Made by a program: the position numbers and the translations under genes
The notes under the pieces: model-generated
What the model was told of the DNA's origin: nothing
Seen by the model: the letters and a program-made list of their open reading frames with translations, nothing else
Database searches by the model: none
NCBI RefSeq assembly: GCF_001487165.1
Contig: NZ_LN913006.1
Coordinates: 2,820,657-2,884,656, forward strand
Direction of reading: 5' to 3'
Source: Blautia massiliensis (ex Durand et al. 2017)
GTDB lineage: Bacteria; Bacillota; Clostridia; Lachnospirales; Lachnospiraceae
Length of the DNA stretch: 64,000 bases
Shown here: positions 26,144 to 34,866 of the stretch, piece by piece
How positions within the stretch are numbered: the first letter of the stretch is position 1
Layout: each line of letters opens with the position of its first letter

Positions 26144-26631
26144 TGATTGCTGCAGTAATTTATGAAAATGCTGTAGATCAGACAAGCAGGCACAGGATTG
26201 TATGTAAAGGTGCAATAAGCCGTGAAAAGAAGCGAGCGGTCGCGAAAATGAGCGCGTCCGCAAGGGACGCACAGATGTATTTACTTGTTCCTGGAAAATA
26301 CAGAGGAAATATGCCGGGATCAGAGGAATCTGTAATTGTAACAGAACAACGATACCCCTTACTTGTCTGTGAATCCGATTGCACAGTTCTAAAAGTCTCA
26401 GCGTAGCTGGAAGCAATAAATAGTGTGTGTGGAATGGTGTGTTATGAAAATAACAAAAATGAGTAACTTTTGTTCTCGCAATGGAATAAAAAACGACAAG
26501 ACACTATGCGGCTTTATGGCTGTAAATGCATGCGTTTCAAGAGTTTATACAGGGAACATGGAATACCATGAAATGTGAATAAATTAACACATAATTTTGA
26601 AAAAATATACTCAAAATATAACCATACTATA
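26144..26631. other. Intergenic region with two adjacent GC-rich hairpins
   Basis: Nearly 500 bases without a convincing gene. At 26231-26266 two short GC-rich hairpins lie side by side (GCGA-GCGG-TCGC and GCGTCC-GCAAG-GGACGC) in otherwise AT-rich DNA. They lack a T tract, so they are not simple terminators. The open frames here have no ribosome site and shadow one another. The rest is AT-rich and featureless up to the promoter at 26632. Confidence 0.4.
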
Positions 26632-26661
26632 TTGACAAAATTAAAAATAAATGATAATCTG
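26632..26661 (+). promoter_or_regulatory. Probable promoter of the aldehyde dehydrogenase gene
   Basis: Consensus TTGACA at 26632-26637 with GATAAT at 26653-26658 (15-base spacer) or TAATCT at 26656-26661 (18-base spacer). The start codon is about 80 bases downstream. Confidence 0.55.
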
Positions 26662-26740
26662 TGACCAGAACAAAACGAGAATGACTAAAATTTTTATGAA
26701 GTTAAGAATAAAAAGGTAAGCACGAAAGGAGTATCTTAAA

Positions 26741-28258
26741 ATGGCCGAGATCAAAAAAATGGGTTACTGTGTAAACGGTGAGTGGAAAGAGTCAAAGGCA
26801 GAGAAATACATGGATGTTACAGATTCCAGTACAGGTGAGGTGATCGCGCAGGTTCCCTGCTGTACACCGGATGAGGTAGAAGAGGCGATCGCTTCCGCAC
26901 AGGCTGCATTCCCGGAATGGTCCTCACTTTCTCTTGCAAAGAGACAGCAGTATATGTTCAGATGGAGAGATGTTCTTTATGCTCATAAGGAAGAGCTTTC
27001 CGTACTTTGTGCAAAAGAGCTCGGAAAGAACATCAAAGAGGCAAGAGGAGATGTTCAGAAAGCAATTGAGCCTACAGAAGAGGCATGTGCACTTCCGACA
27101 ATGATCCAGGGCGATGCTGCAATGCAGGTAACTACAGGATATGATACAGCTACATATCGCAAACCACTTGGAGTAACTGCTGGTATTGTTCCGATGAACT
27201 TCCCGGCAATGATCCCATGGGGCTGGATGGTTCCACTTTCTATTGCATGTGGAAATACAGTAGTACTGAAAGCAAGCTCCCAGACACCACTTACAGCTAT
27301 GAGGATCATGGAGCTCTTCTATACAGAGGGCGGATTCCCGAAGGGTGTTGTAAACCTTGTGACCTGCAGCCGTGTAGAGGCTGATATCCTTCTTACAGAT
27401 GAGAGAGTAAAGGCTGTTACATTCGTAGGAACAACAGGTGTTGGTAAACAGGTATATTCCAAGGCAGCAGCTCATGGCAAACGAGTTCAGGCACAGTGTG
27501 AGGCAAAGAACCATGCACTTGTACTTGAGGACTGCAACCTTGAGGCTACTGTTAATGCGATCATCAACTCTACATACGGATGCGCAGGTATGAGATGTAT
27601 GGCTCTTCCGGTTGTATGCGTACAGGATAGTATCGCAGACGAATTTGTTTCACTTCTTAAGAAAAAAGCAGAGGCTATGAAGCTTGGCTGTGCATATGAT
27701 GAAGATACCGATCTCGGCCCGGTTGTAAATGCAGGCCATAAGGAGAAGATCTGCAACTGGATCCAGAAGGGTATCGATGAGGGTGCGGAGCTTGTACTTG
27801 ACGGACGTAATGTAGTAGTTCCGGGATATGAGAACGGATTCTTCGTAGGACCGACAATTCTTGATCATGTAACACCGGAGATGACAGTTGGAAACCGTGA
27901 GATCTTCGGACCGGTAACCTGTATCAAACGAGTAAAGGATTACGAGGAAGGCATCGCAGTCATGAATGCCAATCCATTTGCAAATGGTTCCTGTATCTTT
28001 ACACAGAGCGGATATTACAGCCGTAAATTCGCTATGGAGACAGATGGCGGTATGGTAGGAATCAACGTTGGTATCCCGGTTCCGACAGCATACTTCCCAT
28101 TCTCCGGAAACAAGGATTCCTTCTTCGGCGATCTGCACGTTCTCGGAAAAGACGGCTATCGTTTCTTCACAAGAGCAAAAACAGTTACAACACACTGGTT
28201 CGATGAAGCTGCCGGAAAGAGAAAGGTCGGCACATGGGAAGGAAGTACTGAGGCTTAA
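26741..28258 (+). CDS. CoA-acylating (methyl)malonate-semialdehyde dehydrogenase family protein
   Basis: A 505-residue aldehyde dehydrogenase of the MmsA/IolA type, which oxidises (methyl)malonate semialdehyde to propionyl- or acetyl-CoA with NAD+. Seen are the cofactor stretch GVTAGIVPMNFPAMIPWGWM, VTFVGTTGVGKQVY, and the catalytic cysteine in CAGMRCMALPV (about residue 286), which is specific for the CoA-acylating MmsA branch. Length is typical. AAAGGAG lies ten bases before ATG. A DeoR-family gene lies convergent downstream. The myo-inositol or valine genes usually found nearby are absent, so the true substrate is uncertain. Confidence 0.88.
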   Translation: MAEIKKMGYCVNGEWKESKAEKYMDVTDSSTGEVIAQVPCCTPDEVEEAIASAQAAFPEWSSLSLAKRQQYMFRWRDVLYAHKEELSVLCAKELGKNIKEARGDVQKAIEPTEEACALPTMIQGDAAMQVTTGYDTATYRKPLGVTAGIVPMNFPAMIPWGWMVPLSIACGNTVVLKASSQTPLTAMRIMELFYTEGGFPKGVVNLVTCSRVEADILLTDERVKAVTFVGTTGVGKQVYSKAAAHGKRVQAQCEAKNHALVLEDCNLEATVNAIINSTYGCAGMRCMALPVVCVQDSIADEFVSLLKKKAEAMKLGCAYDEDTDLGPVVNAGHKEKICNWIQKGIDEGAELVLDGRNVVVPGYENGFFVGPTILDHVTPEMTVGNREIFGPVTCIKRVKDYEEGIAVMNANPFANGSCIFTQSGYYSRKFAMETDGGMVGINVGIPVPTAYFPFSGNKDSFFGDLHVLGKDGYRFFTRAKTVTTHWFDEAAGKRKVGTWEGSTEA

Positions 28259-28352
28259 GAAAGCTTCATAAATAAATTTATGACACTGTAAGGTAGATCG
28301 GGTAAGATCTGCTTTTCAGATAAAATCCTCTAATGAAATGAGCATATTCAAA

Positions 28353-28394
28353 AACGGTGCATCTGCTGGATTTCCGGCAGATGCACCGTTTTTT
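28353..28394. terminator. Terminator between mmsA-like and deoR-like genes
   Basis: ACGGTGCATCTGC pairs perfectly with GCAGATGCACCGT around a ten-base loop, with A upstream and T downstream, so it can act in both directions. Confidence 0.88.
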
Positions 28395-28410
28395 AGGGAC
28401 AATATCCGAT

Positions 28411-29175
28411 TTAATCGATCGTCATAACACGGATGCCGTGCTCCTGGCAGAAGCTGTCGTATTCTTCAGGAAGTGGCTGGTCGGTTACGATGGCGTCAAG
28501 CTTTTCCATGGAAGAATAGGTCATAAGAGAGATCCGGCCGAATTTGGAATGGTCTGCAAGAAGGATTATGCTGTTGGCATTCTCTGCGATGGCTTTTTTG
28601 GTGATGTATTCCTCGGCGCTGGCATTGGTAAGTCCGCTCTTCATGGTTACACCTGTGCAGGCCATAAAAGCCATGGAAATGTTGTAGGTCTGCAGATAAT
28701 CATTGATATCCGGTCCTGTGAAGGACAGGGTCTTGCGGTTCAGCTTTCCGGGAACGGAAATGATATCCAGGTTCGGATAGGATGCTGCCTTGTTGAAGAT
28801 AAGCAGGCTGTTGGTCAGGATCGTACAGTGCTTATCTGCAATAAAATCAACCAGGTTCAGGCAGGTTGTACCTGTATCGATATAGATGGTATCGTCTTCT
28901 GCCACAAGCTCTGCGGCACGGCGGCAGATTTCTTTCTTTTCGTCAGGAAAACGTCCGCCACGCTCTTCGTAAGACAGAAGGGGAAGAGTCTGTGGAGTTT
29001 CGAGTGCTGCGACACCGCCATATACTTTCATGATACTGCCACGTTTCAGAAGGATATCGACATCTCTTCTGATGGTGTTTTTGGATACGTTGAATTTCTC
29101 ACATAATGTATCGAGAGAAGCGTTCTTATGCTCCAGCACATATTCTTCGATCATGTCCAGTCGCTGTGATTTCAT
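28411..29175 (-). CDS. DeoR/GlpR family transcriptional regulator
   Basis: A 254-residue repressor-type protein. An N-terminal helix-turn-helix (residues 5-55: RLDMIEEYVLEHKNASLDTL then CEKFNVSKNTIRRDVD) is followed by the DeoR sugar-phosphate sensor domain (about 75-235: IYIDTGTTCLNLVDFIADKH, LLADHSKFG). Such proteins usually respond to a phosphorylated sugar and control a catabolic operon. The neighbours are the aldehyde dehydrogenase (convergent) and the zinc operon (divergent), neither an obvious partner; control of the dehydrogenase is possible. Confidence 0.9.
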   Translation of the reverse strand: MKSQRLDMIEEYVLEHKNASLDTLCEKFNVSKNTIRRDVDILLKRGSIMKVYGGVAALETPQTLPLLSYEERGGRFPDEKKEICRRAAELVAEDDTIYIDTGTTCLNLVDFIADKHCTILTNSLLIFNKAASYPNLDIISVPGKLNRKTLSFTGPDINDYLQTYNISMAFMACTGVTMKSGLTNASAEEYITKKAIAENANSIILLADHSKFGRISLMTYSSMEKLDAIVTDQPLPEEYDSFCQEHGIRVMTID

Positions 29176-29290
29176 AGAGGTCTACCTTCTTTCTATTGGT
29201 TAAGTCTTGGTTATATTTTATCATAAAAGAAGGTAGAGATAAAGTGCTTTTATAAGAACATACCAAAAATTATTTCCCTTCAAAAATATC

Positions 29291-29333
29291 TTGACGAAAT
29301 TCTTATTTGAATGTAATATGAAAACGGTTTTCA
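29291..29333 (+). promoter_or_regulatory. Promoter of the zinc operon with overlapping palindromic operator
   Basis: TTGACG at 29291-29296, 17-base spacer ending in TG, TAATAT at 29314-29319. A perfect 7-1-7 palindrome, TGAAAAC-G-GTTTTCA (29319-29333), starts inside the -10 and covers the start-site region. The first gene downstream encodes a Fur-family regulator, so this is very likely its autoregulatory operator. Confidence 0.7.
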
Positions 29334-29385
29334 AATTCAAATCTGCCATGTAAGGTGCAGTTGATAGAAGAGAGTAGGAAATATA

Positions 29386-29802
29386 ATGGAAGAAAAAATG
29401 AAATACAGCACCAGGCAGCAGAAAATAATTCTGGAATGCCTGCAGGAATATGGAGATACATTTTATACCATAGATCAGTTTATGGAGCTCCTTCGTGGAA
29501 AAGAGATCCGGATCGGAAGGACAACGGTATACAGAGGACTGGAGCGGCTGCAGAAGGAGGGAGCGGTGCTGAAGGTTCCGTCTGTGGAGGGAGCGCCTGC
29601 CCAGTATCGTTTTATACGTGATGAGGAGCGGAAGAATTACGGTAAGCTTGTGTGTCTGGAATGTGGGCATACGATTCCTCTGCAGTGTGGATGTATCGAT
29701 CATTTTGTGGGACATGTGCTGGATGAACACGGATTTGAGATTGATCAGAGCCGGACGATCTTTTATGGATATTGTGACAGCTGCAGGAGGCTTAAAAAAT
29801 GA
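29386..29802 (+). CDS. zur: Fur family metal regulator, probable Zur
   Basis: A 138-residue Fur-fold repressor. The winged helix is at about 5-80 (YSTRQQKIILECLQEYGDTF, IGRTTVYRGLERLQKEGAV). A structural zinc site is visible as CLECG (about 95-99) and CDSC near the C-terminus, with His/Cys in HTIPLQCGCIDHFVGHVLDE as further metal ligands. It is the first gene of an operon with a ZnuABC-type zinc importer, so Zur is the natural assignment; a manganese role cannot be excluded. Its last codon overlaps the znuA start (ATGA). Confidence 0.85.
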   Translation: MEEKMKYSTRQQKIILECLQEYGDTFYTIDQFMELLRGKEIRIGRTTVYRGLERLQKEGAVLKVPSVEGAPAQYRFIRDEERKNYGKLVCLECGHTIPLQCGCIDHFVGHVLDEHGFEIDQSRTIFYGYCDSCRRLKK

Positions 29803-30749
29803 ATGTTAACAGAGGGAAGATGACAGCGGTAGCAGTTCTGGCAGTGACGCTTCTTGTTGTGGGCGGTGTGACCGGATATGGTTTGCACAGGGCCGGAACG
29901 GTGGGACAGCCATTTGTGGAGGATGGCCGACTGAAGGTGATGGCCAGCTTTTATCCAATGTATGATTTTGCCCGGAAGGTAGGGGGCGACAGGATTCAGG
30001 TGAAGGATATGGTTCCGGCGGGAACGGAGCCTCATGACTGGGAGCCGGCGGCAACGGATATCCGGAATCTTGAGGATGCAGATGTGTTTGTCTATAATGG
30101 TGCGGATCTGGAGCACTGGGCGGAGGATGTACTGGATACTCTGGAGAATCAGGATCTGGTTGTGTCTGAGGCATCGGATGGTGTGGAGCTTCTGGATGGA
30201 GGACATGATCATGCTCATGGTGATGAAGGAAAAGATCCGCATGTCTGGCTTGATCCTATGCGTGCAAAGCAGGAAATGAAAAATATCAGAGATGCTTTTG
30301 TGAAGGCTGATCCTGGGAACGGTGATTATTATGAAGCAAATTATGAGAAATATGCCGGTGAATTCGATGAGCTGGATCAGGAGTTCAGAGATGGTCTGAA
30401 AGGTACGAAGAGCCGGGATATCATAGTGGCGCATGAGGCTTTTGGATATCTGTGCAATGCCTATGATCTGAAGCAGCTGGCTATCGAAGGGCTGACACCG
30501 GATTCAGAGCCTGATCCTGCCAAGATGCAGGAAGTGATCGAGTATGCGAAAAAATACGACATCCATACCATATTTTTTGAGGAGCTGGCAAGTCCCAAGG
30601 TGGCGAAGACAGTGGCGAAGGAAGTGGATGCGGTGACGGCTGTGCTGAATCCGATCGAGGGATTAAGTGAGGAGGATATCGAGGCCGGAGAGGATTATTT
30701 TTCTGTGATGAGGAAGAATCTGGAGGCGCTCAGGAAGGCATTGAACTGA
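29799..30749 (+). CDS. znuA: Zinc ABC transporter substrate-binding protein
   Basis: A 316-residue cluster A-I binding protein. It starts with a single hydrophobic segment (about 8-28, MTAVAVLAVTLLVVGGVTGY) without a lipobox cysteine, so it appears anchored by an uncleaved or unusually cleaved segment rather than as a lipoprotein. Domain features: VMASFYPMYDFARKVGGDRI, the metal-ligand histidine in AGTEPHDWEP, a His/Asp-rich loop GGHDHAHGDEGKDPH (about 132-146), VAHEAFGYLC and FFEELASPKVAKTVA. The His-rich loop is characteristic of zinc binders. Coupled by a 4-base overlap to zur. Confidence 0.9.
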   Translation: MNVNRGKMTAVAVLAVTLLVVGGVTGYGLHRAGTVGQPFVEDGRLKVMASFYPMYDFARKVGGDRIQVKDMVPAGTEPHDWEPAATDIRNLEDADVFVYNGADLEHWAEDVLDTLENQDLVVSEASDGVELLDGGHDHAHGDEGKDPHVWLDPMRAKQEMKNIRDAFVKADPGNGDYYEANYEKYAGEFDELDQEFRDGLKGTKSRDIIVAHEAFGYLCNAYDLKQLAIEGLTPDSEPDPAKMQEVIEYAKKYDIHTIFFEELASPKVAKTVAKEVDAVTAVLNPIEGLSEEDIEAGEDYFSVMRKNLEALRKALN

Positions 30750-30787
30750 AGGTGCAGGACAGCAGCTGTAACAAAAAAGGAGAAATT

Positions 30788-31450
30788 ATGGGAATTTTGA
30801 TAGAAAATCTTTCGTTTCACTATACAGGGACACCTGTGCTGGATCAGGTGAATCTGGAGGTGAAGGATGGCGATTATGCCATCCTTACCGGTGAAAACGG
30901 AAGTGGAAAAAGTACATTTCTGAAGCTTCTTCTGGGCGAACTGAAGGCGCAGGAGGGAAGTATCACCGTAAATGGAAAAGATATTTCTGCCACATTCGGA
31001 AAAGGAGATCTGGGATATGTTCCACAGAACAGTATCAGCAGAAACCAGAATTTTCCGGCGACTGTGGAAGAAATCATGATGACAGGTGTGTATTCCTCTT
31101 CCTGGAAGGCACGTTTCCGGGCAAAAAAAGAGATCCCGCGTTTGAAAGCCGCACTTGCGGAGATGGAAATGGAAGAGTTCTGGAAAAGAAGGATCGGAGA
31201 TCTTTCCGGAGGACAGCAGCAGAGGGTCATGCTGGCACGTGCACTGGCAGGAAAACCGAAGATCCTGATCCTGGATGAGCCTACCACAGGAATGGATATG
31301 GTTTCTGTGAAAACACTTGCAGAAGTTCTGAGGAAGCGGAATGAGGAACAGGGGTTGACGATCCTTATGGTTACTCATGGAAATTCAGGTGAGTTTAAAG
31401 GAGCAAACCGGTTCTTTAAAGCGGAAGAGGGGAGGATCGACGAAGTATGA
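30788..31450 (+). CDS. znuC: Zinc ABC transporter ATP-binding protein
   Basis: A 220-residue ABC ATPase starting MGILIENLSFHYTGTPVLDQ. Walker A is LTGENGSGKSTFLKLL, Q-loop YVPQNSISRN, signature LSGGQQQRVMLARAL, Walker B ILILDEPTTGMD, switch histidine in MVTHGN. ATG 30788 has AAAGGAG upstream. The stop overlaps the permease start by four bases. Confidence 0.93.
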   Translation: MGILIENLSFHYTGTPVLDQVNLEVKDGDYAILTGENGSGKSTFLKLLLGELKAQEGSITVNGKDISATFGKGDLGYVPQNSISRNQNFPATVEEIMMTGVYSSSWKARFRAKKEIPRLKAALAEMEMEEFWKRRIGDLSGGQQQRVMLARALAGKPKILILDEPTTGMDMVSVKTLAEVLRKRNEEQGLTILMVTHGNSGEFKGANRFFKAEEGRIDEV

Positions 31451-32244
31451 GTATTTTACAGTATGGATTTATGCAGAGGGCTTTTCTGGTGGGAATCCTT
31501 CTGGCTGTGATCACGCCCTGCATCGGGATCACCATTGTTCTGAAACGGATGTCCATGATCGGAGATGCGCTTTCCCATTCTTCACTGGCTGGTGTTGTGC
31601 TGGGACTGATACTTGGAGTGAATCCGGTAGCCGGTGCAGTAGTGATGTGCATCGTAGCTGCTCTTGGAATTGAGGCTATCCGCAAAAAAATTCCGCGTTA
31701 TTCGGAGGTGGCGATCTCCATCGTCATGTCTGCCGGGATCGGACTGGCCGGTGTGCTGTCCGGCTTTGTGGAAAACGGTGCCAGTCTGAACAGCTTTTTG
31801 TTCGGAAGTATTGTGTCCATCAGTGAAGGAGAGCTGGCGCTGGTAGTTGTGATCAGTGTGCTGGTACTGGCAGCAGTGCTGTTTTTTTACAGGGAACTGT
31901 TTTATATCGGCTTTGATGAAAATGCGGCAAGGATCTCCGGTGTTTCCGTGCGGAATATTAATTTTCTTTTTACTATTCTGACGGCTCTGACAGTTTCCAT
32001 TGCGTCCCGTACAGTAGGAACCCTGATCGTTTCCTCCATGCTGGTAGTTCCGGTGGCGTGTGGGATGCAGATGGCAAAAAGCTATAAGGGTACACTGATC
32101 TGTGCCATTATCGTGGCGGTATGTACCACCATTGCCGGACTGTTTCTTTCCTATTATGCCGGACTGAAACCAGGTGGAATGATCGTTCTTCTTGAGGTTG
32201 CGTGGTTTGTAGTTGTGATGACAGTGAAAAGTTTTAACAAATAA
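31447..32244 (+). CDS. znuB: Zinc ABC transporter permease
   Basis: A 265-residue ABC-3 family membrane permease with seven to eight hydrophobic segments, starting MSILQYGFMQRAFLVGILLA. The conserved early motif KRMSMIGDALSHSSLAGV and the later RTVGTLIVSSMLVVPVAC are typical of zinc/manganese importers. It is the last gene of the zur-znuACB operon. Between it and htrA there are 96 bases without a clear terminator. Confidence 0.93.
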   Translation: MSILQYGFMQRAFLVGILLAVITPCIGITIVLKRMSMIGDALSHSSLAGVVLGLILGVNPVAGAVVMCIVAALGIEAIRKKIPRYSEVAISIVMSAGIGLAGVLSGFVENGASLNSFLFGSIVSISEGELALVVVISVLVLAAVLFFYRELFYIGFDENAARISGVSVRNINFLFTILTALTVSIASRTVGTLIVSSMLVVPVACGMQMAKSYKGTLICAIIVAVCTTIAGLFLSYYAGLKPGGMIVLLEVAWFVVVMTVKSFNK

Positions 32245-32340
32245 AACACATTTTTCCCACAAAGTAAACACAATTAACCCATATACTTTGAAGCATCAAA
32301 AGGAAACAGAGAAGAATTTTTTCCCAGGGAGGACTTAACC

Positions 32341-33810
32341 ATGAACAATAACAGAAAATTAAAAATAAAGAAAATGATGAAAAAGGGTGCAACCATCAGC
32401 CTGTGTGCAGTACTTGCCGGCGGCATTGGAGTTGGTGCATATGAAGGTATAAATTATTTCTCCGGTGCACAGTCCGTACAGGCGGCAACCGACAGCTCCG
32501 AGAATCTGACTCTTATGAAGTCTGATAAAAAATCAAATAAAGACAGCGAAGATACAGAGGATACAAAATCCTCCGATACAAAGGGCAGTCTGGATGTATC
32601 AGATGTTGCTGAGAAGGCAATGCCTTCTGTAGTTGCCATCACAACCAAGTCCGTTCAGGAGGTTCAGGATTATTACAGCATGTTTGGTTCCCAGTATGCG
32701 CCGAGCCAGGAGCAGGAAGTTGAAGGAAGCGGTTCCGGTATTATCATCGGAAAAACAGATTCTGAGCTGCTGATCGCCACAAACTATCATGTTGTGGATG
32801 GTGCCGATACCTTGTCAGTTGCCTTTGCAGATGGTAATGCTTATGAGGCTACGGTAAAGGGCTTTGATGAAAGCGAGGATCTTGCAGTTGTTTCTGTTGC
32901 AACGAAGGATGTTTCGGATGATACAATGGATGCAATTTCTGTTGCAAAGATCGGAAGCTCTGATGATCTGAAGATCGGTGAGCAGGTTGTTGCCATCGGT
33001 AATGCACTTGGCTATGGCCAGTCCGTTACTACTGGTATTGTCAGTGCTAAGAACCGTAAGACAGATGCATCAGGACAGATCGAGGGTGATTCTACAGATA
33101 ACAGCAGCAGTATCAACAAAGGCGTGAACCTGATCCAGACAGATGCGGCTATCAATCCCGGTAACAGTGGCGGTGCGCTTCTGAATATGGATGGTGAGGT
33201 TGTTGGTATTAACTCTTCCAAGCTTGCTTCTACTGAGGTTGAAGGTATGGGTTATGCCATTGCAATTTCTGATGTTGCGGATTCTCTTGAGAACATGATG
33301 AATGCCAAGGCAAGAGATAAAGTGGATAATCATGGTATCCTTGGTATCACAGGCAGTACAGTAAGTACGGAGGCAGTACAGATTTATGGTATCCCGCAGG
33401 GTGTATTTGTTTCGAAGGTAACCGAGGGCGGCCCTGCCGATGATGCAGGTATTACCAAGAATATGGTCATTACAGAGTTTGATGGTAAAACGATCACCAG
33501 TATCGATCAGCTGGTTGAGCTGCTTCAGTATTATGAGCCGAAGGAAAAGATCGATGTGACGGTTGCAGTTCTGGATGGTAATGAATATAAGGAGAAGACA
33601 CTCACTGTAAAACTTGGTAAAGATGACAGTTCCAGCAAGGATAGCAAGGACAGCTCTGAGGATAGCACGTCCCAGGATTCCCAGGATGCAGATGTCCCAG
33701 ATATCCAGGGAGGACAGGATGACTCCGATCAGGGGGATGCAGATGCATTTGCTGATGATGGAGAAGCTAGCCTGTTCAGAGATTTTGAGCAGAATGGCTT
33801 GTATGACTGA
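32341..33810 (+). CDS. HtrA/DegP-like membrane-anchored serine protease
   Basis: A 489-residue extracytoplasmic protease/chaperone. An N-terminal signal anchor (about 16-36) is followed by a low-complexity Ser/Asp/Lys linker (45-80). The trypsin-like domain holds the triad H150 (TNYHVVDGA), D180 (SEDLAVV) and S277 (NPGNSGGALL). A PDZ domain follows (about 335-425, GVFVSKVTEGGPADDAGITK). The tail (430-489) is a very acidic Ser/Asp repeat. AGGGAGG precedes ATG. It should degrade misfolded exported proteins at the cell surface. Confidence 0.93.
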   Translation: MNNNRKLKIKKMMKKGATISLCAVLAGGIGVGAYEGINYFSGAQSVQAATDSSENLTLMKSDKKSNKDSEDTEDTKSSDTKGSLDVSDVAEKAMPSVVAITTKSVQEVQDYYSMFGSQYAPSQEQEVEGSGSGIIIGKTDSELLIATNYHVVDGADTLSVAFADGNAYEATVKGFDESEDLAVVSVATKDVSDDTMDAISVAKIGSSDDLKIGEQVVAIGNALGYGQSVTTGIVSAKNRKTDASGQIEGDSTDNSSSINKGVNLIQTDAAINPGNSGGALLNMDGEVVGINSSKLASTEVEGMGYAIAISDVADSLENMMNAKARDKVDNHGILGITGSTVSTEAVQIYGIPQGVFVSKVTEGGPADDAGITKNMVITEFDGKTITSIDQLVELLQYYEPKEKIDVTVAVLDGNEYKEKTLTVKLGKDDSSSKDSKDSSEDSTSQDSQDADVPDIQGGQDDSDQGDADAFADDGEASLFRDFEQNGLYD

Positions 33811-33828
33811 TCAGTCCCTAAATTATAG

Positions 33829-33945
33829 ATGGAGAGCATTTTCGAGGTGAAGAACCGCAATCAGTTCATCCCCTCCATGAATCCGCAGGAAAGAAACCAG
33901 AAATACAGCGGATGGAAAGACGCAGTAGAAAAAGTTCTCGTATAA
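33829..33945 (+). pseudogene. Glycerol kinase (FGGY) C-terminal remnant
   Basis: The 38 codons from 33829 end FIPSMNPQERNQKYSGWKDA then VEKVLV and stop, matching the usual C-terminus of glycerol kinases (F-x-P-x-M ... R ... Y-x-G-W-x-x-A-V-x-R-x-x). Nothing of the kinase domains remains upstream. It lies just after htrA, so it is a leftover from a deletion or rearrangement. Confidence 0.5.
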
Positions 33946-34025
33946 TAAAACGGGAGCTTCAGGCAGCGGCAATTGCTTGACCCCATGTGTATGTCAGATT
34001 ATAATAAAATAACAGGCATTTTCGG

Positions 34026-34232
34026 ATGCATTCCAGATGTATCGGAAATGACGGAAAGCCGGTCTTTGCCAGTATCATGTGCAGAGGCCGGCAAAAGTTA
34101 TATTCAGAGATAAACGATCATCCATTTGCAGTAGCTGTGCAGTGGCATCCGGAGATGATGTATGATTCTTCGGAGCAGCTGAAGCTTCTACGGGCATTTG
34201 TGGAGGCAGCAGGGAAGGAGACGGAAGCATGA
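34026..34232 (+). pseudogene. Class I glutamine amidotransferase-like (peptidase C26) C-terminal remnant
   Basis: The frame ends with LYSEINDHPFAVAVQWHPEM followed by MYDSSEQLKLLRAFVEAA and stop. Q-W-H-P-E is the catalytic His-Glu segment of gamma-glutamyl-GABA hydrolase (PuuD-like) enzymes. The nucleophile cysteine half is missing. Its stop overlaps the LOG gene start, so in the intact ancestor the two were coupled. Between 33946 and 34025 nothing is recognised. Confidence 0.6.
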
Positions 34233-34786
34233 ATATTTGTATCTATGGAGCGTCCAGCGCAGAGCTGAAAAAGATCTATTATGAGAAAACGGAAGAGCTG
34301 GGACAGCTGATGGGAAAGCGAGGACACGGCCTTGTTTTCGGAGGTGGAAAAGAGGGGCTGATGGGGGCGGCAGCCCGGGGTGTTGACAGAGAAAAAGGCT
34401 ATATCCTGGGTATCGCACCGAGATTTTTTGACCAGCCGGGAGTGTTGTATGAGCATTGTACAGAGTTCATTTTTACTGAAAATATGCGTGAGAGGAAGCA
34501 CCTGCTGGAAAGCCGCTCGGATGCGACCATCGTGGTACCTGGGGGAATTGGTACTTATGAGGAGTTTTTTGAGATTCTGACATTGAAGAGTCTGGGACGG
34601 ATCGACAGGCCGATCGTTCTTTATAATATTCAGGGATATTACGACAGCATGCAGGCACTCCTGGAATACACAGCAGGGGAAAAATTTATGTCCAGAGATG
34701 TTGTGGGTATGTGCCGGTTCATGAAAGACCCGGAGGAGATCCTGGATTATATTGAGAATTACCGGAATTATGGGGGAAGGCTATAA
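34229..34786 (+). CDS. LOG family protein (nucleoside monophosphate phosphoribohydrolase-like)
   Basis: A 185-residue Rossmann-fold protein of the TIGR00730/LOG group, whose members release the base from N6-modified AMP or related nucleotides. The hallmark PGGIGTYEEFFE is present (about 106-117), with HGLVFGGGKEGLMGAAARG earlier and ENMRERKHLLESRSDA before it, which carries the R-x-x-K part. ATG overlaps the stop of the amidotransferase remnant by four bases. Actual substrate unknown. Confidence 0.88.
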   Translation: MNICIYGASSAELKKIYYEKTEELGQLMGKRGHGLVFGGGKEGLMGAAARGVDREKGYILGIAPRFFDQPGVLYEHCTEFIFTENMRERKHLLESRSDATIVVPGGIGTYEEFFEILTLKSLGRIDRPIVLYNIQGYYDSMQALLEYTAGEKFMSRDVVGMCRFMKDPEEILDYIENYRNYGGRL

Positions 34787-34866
34787 ATAAAATACAGTAC
34801 GGCTGATACAACAGCCCTGTATATAAGATCGTGCGAAGGGGATTTTTACAGGAGAAGATATATTTT

